Positions 13,299-23,874 of a stretch of DNA of 64,000 bases are shown here, piece by piece. Origin of the DNA: Sceloporus undulatus (lineage: Eukaryota > Chordata > Lepidosauria > Squamata > Phrynosomatidae); contig NC_056524.1 in the NCBI RefSeq assembly GCF_019175285.1, positions 12,975,872-13,039,871 on the forward strand, given 5' to 3'. Every line of letters starts with the position of its first letter. The stretch's first letter is position 1. A program made the position numbers and the translations under genes. Below the pieces are notes generated by a model. It searched no databases and was not told the DNA's origin. It saw only the letters and a list, made by a program, of their open reading frames with translations.

Positions 13299-13811
13299 TG
13301 AGTGTTTGGTTCTTGCTTGTAGGCACTATGGAACGAGGACTTAAATTTCCATTAGCCTATTGTGATGATGATTAAAACAACTGAGGCCTGTTTCAAAGAA
13401 AGACTATAAAGCTGCACCACCCAAGGTCTGTGACTGAGGCTTGCTTATGGGATTAAAAACCAGATATACTTTTAAGAAAAGCACAAAGTTTATTTAAAAA
13501 TCATTTTGACAGAATTACAGACAGGAGCTAAATCCTATTGTGAACCCCAACTAGAGTAATTCTTCTGCATCAGTGGAATGTTTAAGTTCCCATTGATTCA
13601 GTAAGTTTCTGCTAGTTGACTAACTCATGGATTTAGGCATAGGTATCATGGCATGTTGGAATGTTTACAATTGTAAGAGAAATCAAAACACGTTTTAGTA
13701 GAACATTCTGCTATCAGTTTTAGAATCTGGGAATAATTCAGCTTGATGTCTTCCATCTACTTTTATATGGTTGCCCTTAGATATGTATGTGTTGACCATT
13801 TATTGCTTAGA

Positions 13812-14070
13812 ATCATAGAATCTTAGAGTTGGAAGGGCAGTCTTGTGATGGGCAAGAAGACACAACTAAAGTACTCATGAAAGATGTCCATCCAACCTCT
13901 GTTAAAAGACCTCTGAAAATGGAGAGGCCACCACTCTTCAAGGCAATTTATTCCACTGTCAAACAGCTCTGTTAAAAACCAACAACTAATGTTTATGTGG
14001 AATCTCTTTTCTTGTATTTTGTAACTTGGTTTGGTTTCTGATATCTGGCACATCAGAAAACAAGCTCTAA
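13812..14070 (-). repeat. CR1 LINE 3' end
   Basis: Starts with 'aatcatagaatcttagagtt', the reversed CR1 terminus, and continues through the usual 3' region with moderate decay. In EED intron 11. Confidence 0.7.
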
Positions 14071-14534
14071 TAATACATGTCATACCCTCAGATACTCTTT
14101 ATTTCTACTTCTTACCATCTGTCTAATATGTCCTCTGTATGTCACTTGTTTCACCTCTTTCTGCCAATGAATTTTGTCCTCTGAATTCCATCTTTCATTT
14201 CCTCACCAAGAAAATTTTCACCCTTGCTCTGTTCTTGCACCCCTTAACCAAAAGAATTACATATTTTGTCTTGACCACATGATTATTTGTATTGCTCTCG
14301 AGCTCCTTTTTATGTCTATTTTGTTGCTGATAGTATACCAATATACTATCCTGTTTTTGTGATAGATGCAGTCTCTGCAGGACTTTGGTTCCTGCTAACC
14401 TTTTGCCAACTTTAACCTATGGCTTATGTCCACATTTACACTAAGTTTTTGCTACCCTATATGATTGATAAGTAGGTGCACACTTCTGTATATTTCATAT
14501 AGTGTGATCTCATTATCTGAACATGGAAAGTAAG

Positions 14535-14740
14535 TACAGTTACCCATCCGTTTTTGCGGACTTTGAATCTGCATCCCTTGCCCATTTGTGGGCGGCAAAT
14601 GGAGGGGGACAAAATGGTGTGTGTGCCGCCATTCAAGCCAATTGGGCTTGAATACTGGTGATTTTCCATTTTTGTGGGAGGAGGGGGTGGGTGGGTGGTT
14701 ACGGAAGGGATCCCTGCGAAAATGGAGGGGCTACTGTATA
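14535..14740. mobile_element. Tc1/mariner-type MITE
   Basis: Ends 'tacagttacccatccgtttt' and 'aatggaggggctactgta' read inward with TA borders. The centre 'gcttgaatactggtgatttt' also occurs in the relative at 35748. Confidence 0.6.
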
Positions 14741-15045
14741 TAAAGAAGGTATAATATTTTCCTTTCACATATTAGTTTTCCATGTCAATCCCCCTTTTCC
14801 TTTGGTAATATGTAAGTGCATCATTCATATGAATCCCCATCTTTAGACTAAAGTGAAGCAAACACATCTTCCTTTAGATCTTGATAATTTTTAGAAATTA
14901 ATGAAAGAAAAATTAGGTTGTTGCTGGGAAAGTAAGTTCTTGCATTCAGGGAATTTGAAAAAAAATAATGTGAGGGAGATATAGACTGGTGCTGTTTTCT
15001 GTGCTCATCCTTGTGGTAATCATACTATTATTCATGTGAGAGTGA

Positions 15046-15216
<171 letters not shown>

Positions 15217-15385
15217 GTGACTTGCATCTAAGAATAATACTGGTTGTTGTGCCAAGATATTTAATTTGCTATCATTGTAACTGCTTTGAGAGTAGTCCTC
15301 TCCTGCTTCTGTGAACAGTTGAGCTTAGTGTTTACATTTGCTTTTGGTATTGCTTTTTAATAAAAATAAAAAATATTTTTGTAAG
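15217..15385 (+). terminator. EED: EED 3' UTR and polyadenylation signals
   Basis: Two overlapping 'aataaa' hexamers at 15359-15364 and 15365-15370, followed by a T/GT-rich stretch ('tttttgtaagtttggttt'). Cleavage near 15385 is inferred. A longer 3' UTR cannot be excluded. Confidence 0.75.
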
Positions 15386-15609
15386 TTTGGTTTATTGTCT
15401 ATTTATATTTGGTGCTTGCTCTCTGTAGCATAGATGTTCACACTTGAAATCTCATCAACCAGGACTGAACAGCTGAGGCAAATTATTTAAGTGTGAATAG
15501 TTGATATTGATTTAATATTGGTTCTAGAGCTCAGCTTGCTTTTTTATTGTGGATTTGAATCTCCTGGCTGGAATCCGTTTATATTAAGGTTGTTTATAAA
15601 GGGCTGTTC

Positions 15610-15847
15610 ATGTGGTGTCAGCATGATATATTGGCTTGCATGTTGGACTATGACTGGAGACCAGAGTTGAAATCTCTTGTCGGCCATGGAAACCCCCTGG
15701 GCGACCTTGGGCAAGTCACACTTTCTCAGCCTGAGAGGAAGGCAAAGGCAAACGCCCTCTGAACAAATCTTGCCAAGAAATCCCGGTGATAGGTTTGCTT
15801 TAGGGTAGCCATAAGTTGGAAATGACTTGAAGGCACACAACAACAAA
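15610..15847 (+). repeat. tRNA-type SINE, full length
   Basis: Head 'ggcttgcatgttggactatg', body 'gcgaccttgggcaagtcaca' and tail 'gaaggcacacaacaacaa'. In the EED-HIKESHI intergenic region. Confidence 0.85.
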
Positions 15848-16072
15848 GACATATGGTGTAGTTTCTGTTAAGGGCCTAAGTGCTTAAAGTGTAGTGCTGA
15901 ACAAAGAGGTGTTTCATGGATAATTACCACTTCTTGAGTGGCCAATTCATAGTGAATTTGCATTGTGAAGAACAACAGCCCCCTGTTTTAATGCCCCATC
16001 CTTAGCAGCTAGTTAATTGACAAAAGCTTGCAGGAACAGGAAAAACTCTGACAGCTGATAGATGAACAAAAG

Positions 16073-16245
16073 CCAGTGTAGCATAGTGGTTTGAGTTTGA
16101 CTATGACTCGGGAGACCAGGGTTCAATTACTGGCTTGGCCAAGAAGCCCACTGGGTGATCTTGAGCAAGTCACACTCCTTCTGCCTCAGGAGAAGGCAAT
16201 AGCAAACCTCCTCTGAACAAATCTTGCCAAGAAAAATCCCATGAG
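16073..16245 (+). repeat. tRNA-type SINE, 3' truncated
   Basis: Head and body present ('gtagcatagtggtttgag', 'gatcttgagcaagtcacac') up to 'ccatgagagg'. It meets an oppositely oriented copy at once, making a head-out inverted pair. Confidence 0.8.
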
Positions 16246-16264
16246 AGGCTCACCTTGTTGTTTT

Positions 16265-16745
16265 CCTTCATTTCTGATGTCCCTAAGGCAAACTTATGCT
16301 GGGGTTTTCATGGAAAGATTTGTTCAGAAGAGGTTTGCCATTGCCTTCCTGTGAGGCTGAGAGAGAGTGAGTTGTTGTTATATTTGTTTATATCCTACCC
16401 TTCTCCCAAAATTGCTGAAGGTTACCCGGTGGAGTTGAAGGCTTTCATGACCGGCATCCATAGTTTTATGTGGGTTTTTTGGGCTAAGTGGCCATGTTCT
16501 AGAAGAGTTTATTTCTCATGTTTCGCCAACATCTGTGGCTGGCATCTTCAGAAGATGCCAACCACAGATGCTGGTGAAACATCAGGAACAAACTCTTTTA
16601 GAACATGGACTCATAGCACAAAAAACCAACAAAAATTACCCAGTGGAATTTCACAGCTGAGCTGGGAATCTAACCTTGATCTGGAGTCATCCAATGGTGA
16701 AACCACTACGCCATGCTGGTCCTTAAGTTCATTTTACGGTTGCCA
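16265..16745 (-). repeat. tRNA-type SINE split by a palindromic MITE
   Basis: SINE body and tail at 16270-16375 and head at 16648-16740 ('ccactacgccatgctgg'). The SINE is interrupted by the MITE at 16434-16635 and probably by a short L2-like tail at 16378-16412. Confidence 0.75.
16434..16635. mobile_element. Palindromic MITE ('catctgtggctggcatcttc' family)
   Basis: Halves mirror around 16556 ('tggcatcttcagaagatgcc'), with ends 'ttttttgggctaagtggcc' and the complement. Near-identical flanks 'ttacccggtgga' (16422-16433) and 'ttacccagtgga' (16636-16647) mark the insertion point. Relatives at 28855 and 31545. Confidence 0.8.
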
Positions 16746-17037
16746 TAAGTAGGAAACGACAAGATGAACAATAGGGAAGGTCCAGCCTAGCTTTGCCACT
16801 CTTGAAAAGCCTGGGAACCACCACCAAGAAGGCCCTGCCTCATGTCCAGTTTTTCCACTGTTTATTATGACCTTTTAAGTTATTTCTCTTTAATTTGGAT
16901 GCAAATACCATTTACTTTATGAGAACTAAAAGTTATTGGATTTATATCCTGCTTTTGTCTCAAGATGGGATTCAAGGTACAAAGTGGAATGAGAATCTGT
17001 GGCATTAATCTGTTGTTCTTGCTTTAGGACACTTTAG

Positions 17038-17235
17038 GCTGCATCTACACTGCAGAAATAATCCGGTTTGACACTGCTTTCACTGGCCTGGCTCAATGCT
17101 ATGTAATTCTGGGAACTGTAGTTTGTGATGGCCCCAGTGACCACCACAAACTACAATTCCCAGAATTCCATAGCATTGAGCCAGGCCAGCTAAAGCAGTG
17201 TCAAACTGGATTATTTCTGCAGTGTGGATGCAGTC
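17038..17235. mobile_element. hAT-type palindromic MITE carrying 'actacaattccc'
   Basis: Inverted ends 'ctgcatctacactgcagaa' and 'ctgcagtgtggatgcag'. The right arm contains 'actacaattcccagaattc' at 17150-17168, one base off the ZNF143/THAP11 half-site consensus. Confidence 0.85.
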
Positions 17236-17274
17236 TTTAGAGTCCTTTAATGACAAGGACTCTAGGCAAGGAGC

Positions 17275-17476
17275 CAGTGTGGCCTAGTGGTTTGAGCGTT
17301 GGATTATGGCTCTGGAGACCATGGTTTGAGTCCTGGCTTGGACAAGTTGCACTCTCTCTGCCCCAGAGGATGGCAATGGTAAACCTCCTCTGATGCAACC
17401 TGCCAAGAAAACCTTGCAATTGGTTTGCCTGTGGGTCGCCATAAATTGGAAACTACTTGAAGGCACACATTGACAA
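17275..17476 (+). repeat. tRNA-type SINE
   Basis: 'gtgtggcctagtggtttgag' head; 'ggtcgccataaattggaaac' and 'tgaaggcacacattgaca' tail. The body is shortened. Confidence 0.8.
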
Positions 17477-17756
17477 GAAAAGATGGAGGAAAAGGAGTGA
17501 TTGGCTGTAAGAAGACTTTGAAAAAGGAACTTCTTTGTTGGACTGAGGCTTTCTTCTGTAAGATATGGCTTGTGCTTCCTGATCAGGAAAGCTGACCAGT
17601 TCTGTGCTTAACAATACTACAAAAACCTCTTCAAACCATAAATTGCATGTGTTCACTATAATAGTACAATTCTGGGCATCCAATGAAATAAAGAAACAGT
17701 ATAAAACATTTTGAAAACGACCATACTTTAAAAATATGTTATTGACTTTATGCAGA

Positions 17757-17945
17757 GAAATAACCCAGGTTGACACCACCTTTAACCGCCATGACTCAGT
17801 GCTATGGAATTCTGGGAACTGTAGTTTTGTGAGACATTTAGCCTTCTCTGTCAGAGAGCTGTGGTGCTACAGGAAACTACAATTCCCAGGATTCCCTAGC
17901 ACTGAGCCAGGGCAGTTAAAGCGGTCTCAAACTGGAGTATTCCTC
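17757..17945. mobile_element. hAT-type palindromic MITE, copy 2
   Basis: Same family as 17038: left arm 'ttgacaccacctttaaccgc', right arm 'aaagcggtctcaaactgga'. Carries 'actacaattcccaggattc' at 17876-17894. Confidence 0.75.
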
Positions 17946-17974
17946 TTGCAGTACTTTACATTGGAACCAGGACC

Positions 17975-18198
17975 AGAACATACTGCAGAAACAATCCAGT
18001 TTGAGACCGCTTTAACTGCCCTGGCTCAGTACTAGGGAATCCTGGGAACTGTAGTCTATTGTGACCCAAGAGCTTGCTCTCTGACAGAGAAGACTAAATG
18101 TCCCACAAAACTACAGTTCCCAGAATTCCCTAGCATTGAGCCAGGGCAGTTAAAGCGGCCTCAAACTGGATTATTTCTGTAGTGTGTTCTGGTCCCTA
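17975..18198. mobile_element. hAT-type palindromic MITE, copy 3
   Basis: Ends 'accagaacatactgcagaaa' and 'tttctgtagtgtgttctggt'. Carries 'actacagttcccagaattc' at 18110-18128. Lies about 100 bases upstream of the HIKESHI promoter sites. Confidence 0.85.
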
Positions 18199-18295
18199 GT
18201 TCAGTTTTAAAGTTGTGAGGAGAACAAACTCCTTATTTGTTATTCTATCCTCCCTTAAGTTCCTCAAACAACTCTTGCTCTTTAGCTAGCAGCCA

Positions 18296-18571
18296 AAAGA
18301 CTACATATCCCAAGAGGCCTTTCGACAAGTGTGTAAATGACTTCGCTTCGATCTCTGCGCGGTGCATTCTGGGATAGGTAGTTCTCTTTCCGAACTGGGG
18401 GAACTAGCCAGAATGACTGGGAATATTTTGCTTCCGCTTAACCCCGGACGTAATATCTTTTTGGGGGGCGGGGCAGGGGGGTTGGGACAGGGGGCTTACA
18501 TCTGGACTGGCCAGAGGTTTATAGAAAGGGCCTCCTCGGAGGAGCCGGACCGAGGTGCCGCCGCCGCCATC
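18296..18571 (+). promoter_or_regulatory. HIKESHI: HIKESHI promoter and 5' UTR (GC-rich, ZNF143/THAP11-like sites)
   Basis: The sequence becomes CpG-rich from about 18330. On the minus strand, 18358-18382 reads ACTACCTATCCCAGAATGC followed by ACCGCG, a close match to the long ZNF143 site (ACTACAATTCCCAGMATGC...GCG). A second, partial site on the plus strand, ACTACATATCCCAAGAGGC, lies at 18300-18318. A 'cttccg' ETS-like core is at 18431-18436. The start codon follows a (CCG)n leader. Confidence 0.7.
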
Positions 18572-18601
18572 ATGTTTGGCTGTTTGGTTGCGGGGAGGCT
18601 G
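18572..18601 (+). CDS. HIKESHI: HIKESHI exon 1 (residues 1-10)
   Basis: ATG 18572-18574 in context 'gccatcatgt'; encodes MFGCLVAGRL; donor 'gtgagt' at 18602. Too short to be found by length alone; identified from the family N-terminus and from phase with exon 2. Confidence 0.95.
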
Positions 18602-18752
18602 GTGAGTGAGTGGGCGGGGCCTTTGGCCGTAGGTCGCCATGGAAACGAGAGGGAAGGGTCACCATGGAAACCAGACTGCACGGGGTTTCCCGAAGAGCGT
18701 TGCGGGGGGGTTGGTTTCCATGGCAACCTGCGAGGCTGGGCCTAGCGAGCAG

Positions 18753-18905
18753 CGGTCCCTCCAAACTGTGTGCCCTTTAAGGGATTTGGCTTTGGACTTC
18801 AGCTCCCAGAAGCCTCAGCCATGTCGTCCAATATGTGTGGGATTCTGGGAGCTGGAGTCCAAAGCCAAATCCCTTAAAGGGCCCACTTTGGATACCACTG
18901 GTCCA
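18753..18905. mobile_element. hAT-type palindromic MITE in HIKESHI intron 1
   Basis: Arms 'gccctttaagggatttggct' and 'agccaaatcccttaaagggc' with end 'ataccactggt'. Lies about 150 bases inside intron 1, at the edge of the CpG island. Confidence 0.8.
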
Positions 18906-18960
18906 AATAAAGGCATTCTCCCTCCTCAAGTGAACTACTCTCTGCCTTTTAGGCCTCCAT

Positions 18961-19087
18961 AGAAGTTGTGTGTGTGTGTGTTATATACATTATGATAACA
19001 TACACACACATCATGTGTATGTGTATATGTGTATATATATATAGGAGGAAACACTGTGCATGTTGATGTGTGGCTTCCAAATATCCC

Positions 19088-19123
<36 letters not shown>

Positions 19124-19130
19124 TGTATTC
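18961..19130. repeat. (GT)n/(TA)n and (ATT)n microsatellites
   Basis: (GT)n at 18967-18981, mixed TA/CA alternation to about 19044, and (ATT)n at 19090-19123. The last runs into an L2-like tail on the reverse strand ('ttctgctttttcacaaggaa'). Confidence 0.85.
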
Positions 19131-19329
19131 TGCTTTTTCACAAGGAATCAAAGCAGATTCCAACAGTATAAATAAAACATCAATTAAAAATTGCAATTTA
19201 AAAACTCAAAATAAAAACAGTAGTTGAGCTATAAAAAAAGATTGAACATCAAAAAATCTAAAACTATCCAATAGGAATGCATTAACAATTTTGGGCAGAT
19301 TAGCGTAGGAAATGAATCTTCCTCTAGCG

Positions 19330-19810
19330 GAGGGGGACGGGGGTGATGGTACCAATCAGTTTTGGTGTCGGGATCAATAGCTTTTGCGGACTTGATTATT
19401 TGCAGTTTCGATTACTACGTTCTCTCCAGGCATCTCTAGCTCCTCCAGCGCAGTTCTGCCAGAAGCTGACCATAGAGTTAATCCGCCTTTCTCCCAAAAA
19501 CTGACCCTATAGAAAAACACAATAGAAAAACATGTTAAAAACAGAATTAAAATAACCTAATTAAAAACACTACAAGTTAAAATTTAAGACATGCCAAAGT
19601 TGTGCTGGAGGACCTAGAGGTTCCCAGGGATAAGGCTTCTTCCCTAGGCATTTGTAATTCTTTGGTCCACTTCCGGCAGATGTGGACCAAACACTCATTG
19701 GAGGACCTGGAGGCTCCTAGATTGATGTTCTCTCTCTGTACTAAAAGGAATGGTGGTTTTTTATTTGCGGTTTTTCCACATTCAGTCAGTGTGGAGGGAC
19801 CACTGTATAT
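19330..19810. mobile_element. Tigger-like DNA transposon remnant, interrupted
   Basis: 'ttgcggacttgattatttgc', 'gtgctggaggacctagagg' and the right end 'gtgtggagggaccactgta' match the outer element at 35538-36003. An L2-like A-rich piece (about 19480-19585) lies inside. Confidence 0.5.
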
Positions 19811-19889
19811 GTACACACACACACACAAATATTTATACACACATACACATACAAGCACTTTCATTTAACTACTTGTTTTTATTTTGTAG

Positions 19890-20127
19890 GTACAGACAGT
19901 TGCACAGCAGGTAGCGGAAGACAAGTTTGTGTTTGACTTGCCAGACTACGAAAGCATCAACCACGTTGTGGTCTTCATGCTGGGGACCGTGCCCTTTCCA
20001 GAGGGCATGGGTGGCTCCGTTTACTTCTGCTACCCTGATGAGAACGGGGTAGCGGTGTGGCAGCTGCTGGGCTTTGTGACAAATGAAAAACCAAGTGCCA
20101 TCTTCAAAATTTCTGGCCTAAAAACTG
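19890..20127 (+). CDS. HIKESHI: HIKESHI exon 2 (residues 11-90)
   Basis: Acceptor 'attttgtag' and donor 'gtaaga'. Encodes [20 protein letters not shown], through [18 protein letters not shown], to [10 protein letters not shown] plus one base. This is most of the N-terminal beta-rich domain. Confidence 0.98.
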
Positions 20128-20873
20128 GTAAGAGCAGAGAGCCCAATTACTGGAACCTAGGAATATATCATTTTAAGGATTGGCCACTGGTGGCCAACAT
20201 TTTAACTCAGCCATTGTGTTGCTTTCCATGAGCCTCACAGCATAGCCCTTGGTTTCAGTTAGCCTGGCAAGAGAGAGGGGAAAGGTTTCTATAACCCCCT
20301 CCTCTGTGCACAGCTATTTAGGTGATTAGTGAATGGGGTTTGGCAGCTGGGGAATTATGGGAATTGTAGTCCAGTGCATCTAAAGGTACCATGTTGAAGG
20401 CTCTTGATTCACACCTGGAAGCCAATGGTTGAGGCCCATAGAAGCAGAGATGTGAAATCTGTAGCCTTTGTCCATCCTTAGTGTGGCCTCTCTGCATGGA
20501 GGAATTCTGCCCATTTCCCTCAATGGGCAGCTGATATGCATACATGCATATAAACAGGTGCAGCCCCTGAACCTTTAACCTGTGCCAGATAAAAGTGCCC
20601 ATAAGGGTGAGAACTCAAGCTGGAGAGGGGGAGAAGGAAACTCTAAAGCATGTTGTCTGTGTCTCTGCTCTTGTAAATCTGTGTCAGCTGTTTGGACAAA
20701 GGTTGCTGACCCTCCAGTCCTGCTGAGTTAACAAGATTTCTTTCGCCTCCCCTCAGTTAAACAAGGGATTTATCTGAACTAGGCTTTACACGGCTGTCTC
20801 CACAGCTGTGCATAATCTAAAAAGGCCTTAACTACCCACCCCATTCTACTAATAATTCTATTTTTTAAACTAA

Positions 20874-21238
20874 GGCCGGTTACAAACTGGCATTTGGGAC
20901 GTCCGGAGGACGTCCCATTTTAAAAAAGGGGCGTCTCTTCTAGACGCCCCTGGGCCTAATACAGACTCCGTCCATACAAGATGGTGCTGCCCTTCTACAT
21001 GGCCGGCGCCATCTTTGCGTATCAGACGCTGAGCGTCCGTACGCGTCGTGTCCTTTGTGACGTAGCGAGTGCGCCCCTGGCGCCTCGCTACGTCGCAAAT
21101 GCAACTCTAAAAGAAGCTCCATTCTGGAGCTTCTTTTTCGGTCTGCACGGGAGCCGCGCCATGTGGAGGCTCCGGCTCCCCCGCGGACTAACCGGCGGCA
21201 GCAGCAGACCGCCGCAAAGCGGCGGTTTGTATCCCGCC
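20874..21238. mobile_element. PIF/Harbinger-type MITE, GC-rich, TAA duplications
   Basis: Terminal inverted repeats 'ggccggttacaaac' and (reversed) 'ggcgggatacaaac' match at 12 of 14 positions and are flanked by TAA at 20871-20873 and 21239-21241. The interior is CpG-rich with nested inverted segments ('gacgtccggaggacgtcc', 'agaagctccattctggagct'). The intact CpGs suggest a young insertion. In HIKESHI intron 2. Confidence 0.75.
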
Positions 21239-21865
21239 TAAGACTATCTCAGAGAGTTTTTAATGCCCTCTGATCTAACATGGAAAAGAGAAAACTGGGA
21301 GCTGGTGTTTGTGTTGAGTCCTCCTAGCAGATGTCCACATATGTTTTCTGGTAATCCCTTTTATGGTGGAAAAAGAGGAAACTATATTGATTCTGAACTA
21401 CACTGCCACCCTGTGTCAGCTTGAATTCCCATCAAGCAGTCAGCTAAAGCAAGAAGACTGTCCTTCCTGTAGCGTAACACATCTTTTTCCTGGTTTAGTT
21501 TGTTTCTTCCCATACATTCTCCAAAGTCAGGGTGGGGAACTGCAGAGGGGATAAGGGTTGTTTCCCCTCTATGGGTCTCACTGGCATCCCCAACATGACC
21601 AGGAATGATGGTCTCTTGTCACTTCTGAAAATTGGCCACGTTTCTGTTTTTTCCCTTCTCTTTCTTTCTCTGAGGTATAAGGGATTATGAGAGGTACTCA
21701 GAAAGAAGGGAATATAAACTACATTTTTAATGGTTTTGCTGCTTTTGGGTTATTTTTTTTATTTTTTATTTTTTTATTATTATTATTATTATTTTTTTGG
21801 CCAAAAACATTTAAAACAATGGCGGGGGGAGATCTGGGGGCCTTGGAGAAGCTTTGAGAACCTCA

Positions 21866-22043
21866 GGGCCTGAACAAACAGGCCAAAATAAAGCTGTTTT
21901 GGGTCACTTTGGAGGTATGCTGTTTAAATGATGCATACATCCTAAGAGGCCGGAAGCCACTCCAAAGCCATGCGTATGTCATTTAAACATCATACCTCCA
22001 AAGTGACCCGAAGCAGCTTTATTTTAGTCTGTCTGTTCAGGCC
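21866..22043. mobile_element. Palindromic MITE ('gcagctttattttgg' family)
   Basis: Ends 'gggcctgaacaaacaggcc' and 'tgtctgttcaggcc'; arms 'ggtcactttggaggtatgct' and complement. In HIKESHI intron 2. Confidence 0.85.
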
Positions 22044-22313
22044 TTCAGAATCCAATCTTCGGAGTGGTGAGAGGGAGCATGTGCAACTCTTGGGCCACAG
22101 CCATCACTGCCATAAATGATTGCTAGAGTTTGTGATTTTGAATTATTTTAAAGATATCATTATTGTAGAGCGGTGTTGTGTATTTCATCCTGCTAAGAGG
22201 ATCGATGCCACTCTTGTTCAAGAGGTCTTGTGTAAATCTGGGGATTGTTTAGAACTGATCTCCTATGGAGACAACAGTTAATGTATTAAGACTATTTTTG
22301 ATGTCTCTTTTAG

Positions 22314-22465
22314 GGAAGGGCAGCCAACATCCATTCGGAGCCATGAACATCCCCCAAATGGCATCTGTAGCCCAGATTGGAATTTCTGTGGAGCTGCTGG
22401 AACTCTTGGCTCAGCAAACTCCTGTAGCAAGTGCTGCTGTATCATCAGTCAATTCATTCACAGAG
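22314..22465 (+). CDS. HIKESHI: HIKESHI exon 3 (residues 90-140)
   Basis: Acceptor 'gtctcttttag' and donor 'gtaatt'. Encodes [20 protein letters not shown] onward, through [17 protein letters not shown], ending SSVNSFTE. The least conserved coding exon of the gene, covering the linker between domains. Confidence 0.97.
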
Positions 22466-22633
22466 GTAATTGGGAAGCTGTTTTGATTCCAGTTATCATT
22501 GGCAGAGCAATCTTATTGTTACCAGGCCTTGAAGCATCGGGCATTATCCAGTATGGACAACTGATGCACTAGTGAATTGTTCACTGGTTAGGCTAGTGCT
22601 CATTCAGCTGTTTCCAGAAGAGTCATGACCGAA

Positions 22634-22677
<44 letters not shown>

Positions 22678-22695
22678 CCATCCATCCATCCATCC
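22634..22695 (+). repeat. (CTAT)n / (CCAT)n microsatellite
   Basis: About ten CTAT units to about 22677, then four CCAT-type units to 22694. An L2-like tail on the reverse strand follows ('tttctcacctttctatgagc'). Confidence 0.95.
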
Positions 22696-23622
22696 AATTT
22701 CTCACCTTTCTATGAGCACAGGATTCAAGGCAGCTTTCAACCATATAAAACAAAGTACAACTAAAAACCCATTAATACAAAAGTTTTTTAAAAACCCAGT
22801 TAAACCACAATTCTGTTTGAAAACCACAAGTTAAAAACTGTTTTAAACAACCTTCTAAAATATAAACAAATATAGACACAACACATCCGTAAAAATGTTC
22901 CATCTGCTGCAACAGGTTTAAAACCAAAGACCTCCCTAAATTGCTATGGGATCCCAGAGACACTTAAGGTTAAAGTATGTATAGATATGTTTTGTCCTTT
23001 TTTGCCTGCCAGATGAAGCTGTCATTTCTAACATCAGCATTAGAAGTCTATTTTAAAATAAGACTGGAAAACTACTTTCTCTCTCATCATTTTGATGTGG
23101 TGGTTTGGCACATCTGTGTGTATACAGGCTGACAAGAGGCCAAAAGCATATGAAAGTATGGAGTTGTCCTATACAACACTTGCTTCCTAACTAATGTCCC
23201 TGATAGAGGCTTGTAAACTTATAAATAATATTCAGTGACAAAATACAACACAAAATCTCCCTTTGAGACACTGTTTCTCTAGTGTTGGTGGGATATCATT
23301 TTTTGTATCCCCTCCTTCCCTAGCTTTCACAACTGCTTGTACTGTATTTGTCCCAGTCTACCTTCTTGCTGACATGTCTGGAAGCAGTCTCCTTACCTGA
23401 AGCCTGTTCTGAAACTGGTCATGATTTAGCAAATTCAAACAGATCAGCTGAGCATGTAATCACAGCTGTGTAGAAACTAGAGATACGCACCATTGTTTTA
23501 TCATATTGAGGGTTGTATCCAGTGGTTGTGCAACCAGTCTTTCCTGTCCCCTTCTCCACCTCCCCTTTTGAGATACCTGTAACTTCTGAAAATCCACTCT
23601 GTAGGGTTGGGAGCCCTCTTGA

Positions 23623-23874
<252 letters not shown>

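Noticed and set aside
18362-18962. Open frames over the HIKESHI promoter on both strands
   Set aside because: CpG-rich sequence has few stops by chance. Only the short MFGCLVAGRL start is supported by the family and by splicing.
20981-21241. Open frame in HIKESHI intron 2
   Set aside because: Falls wholly in the GC-rich Harbinger-type MITE.
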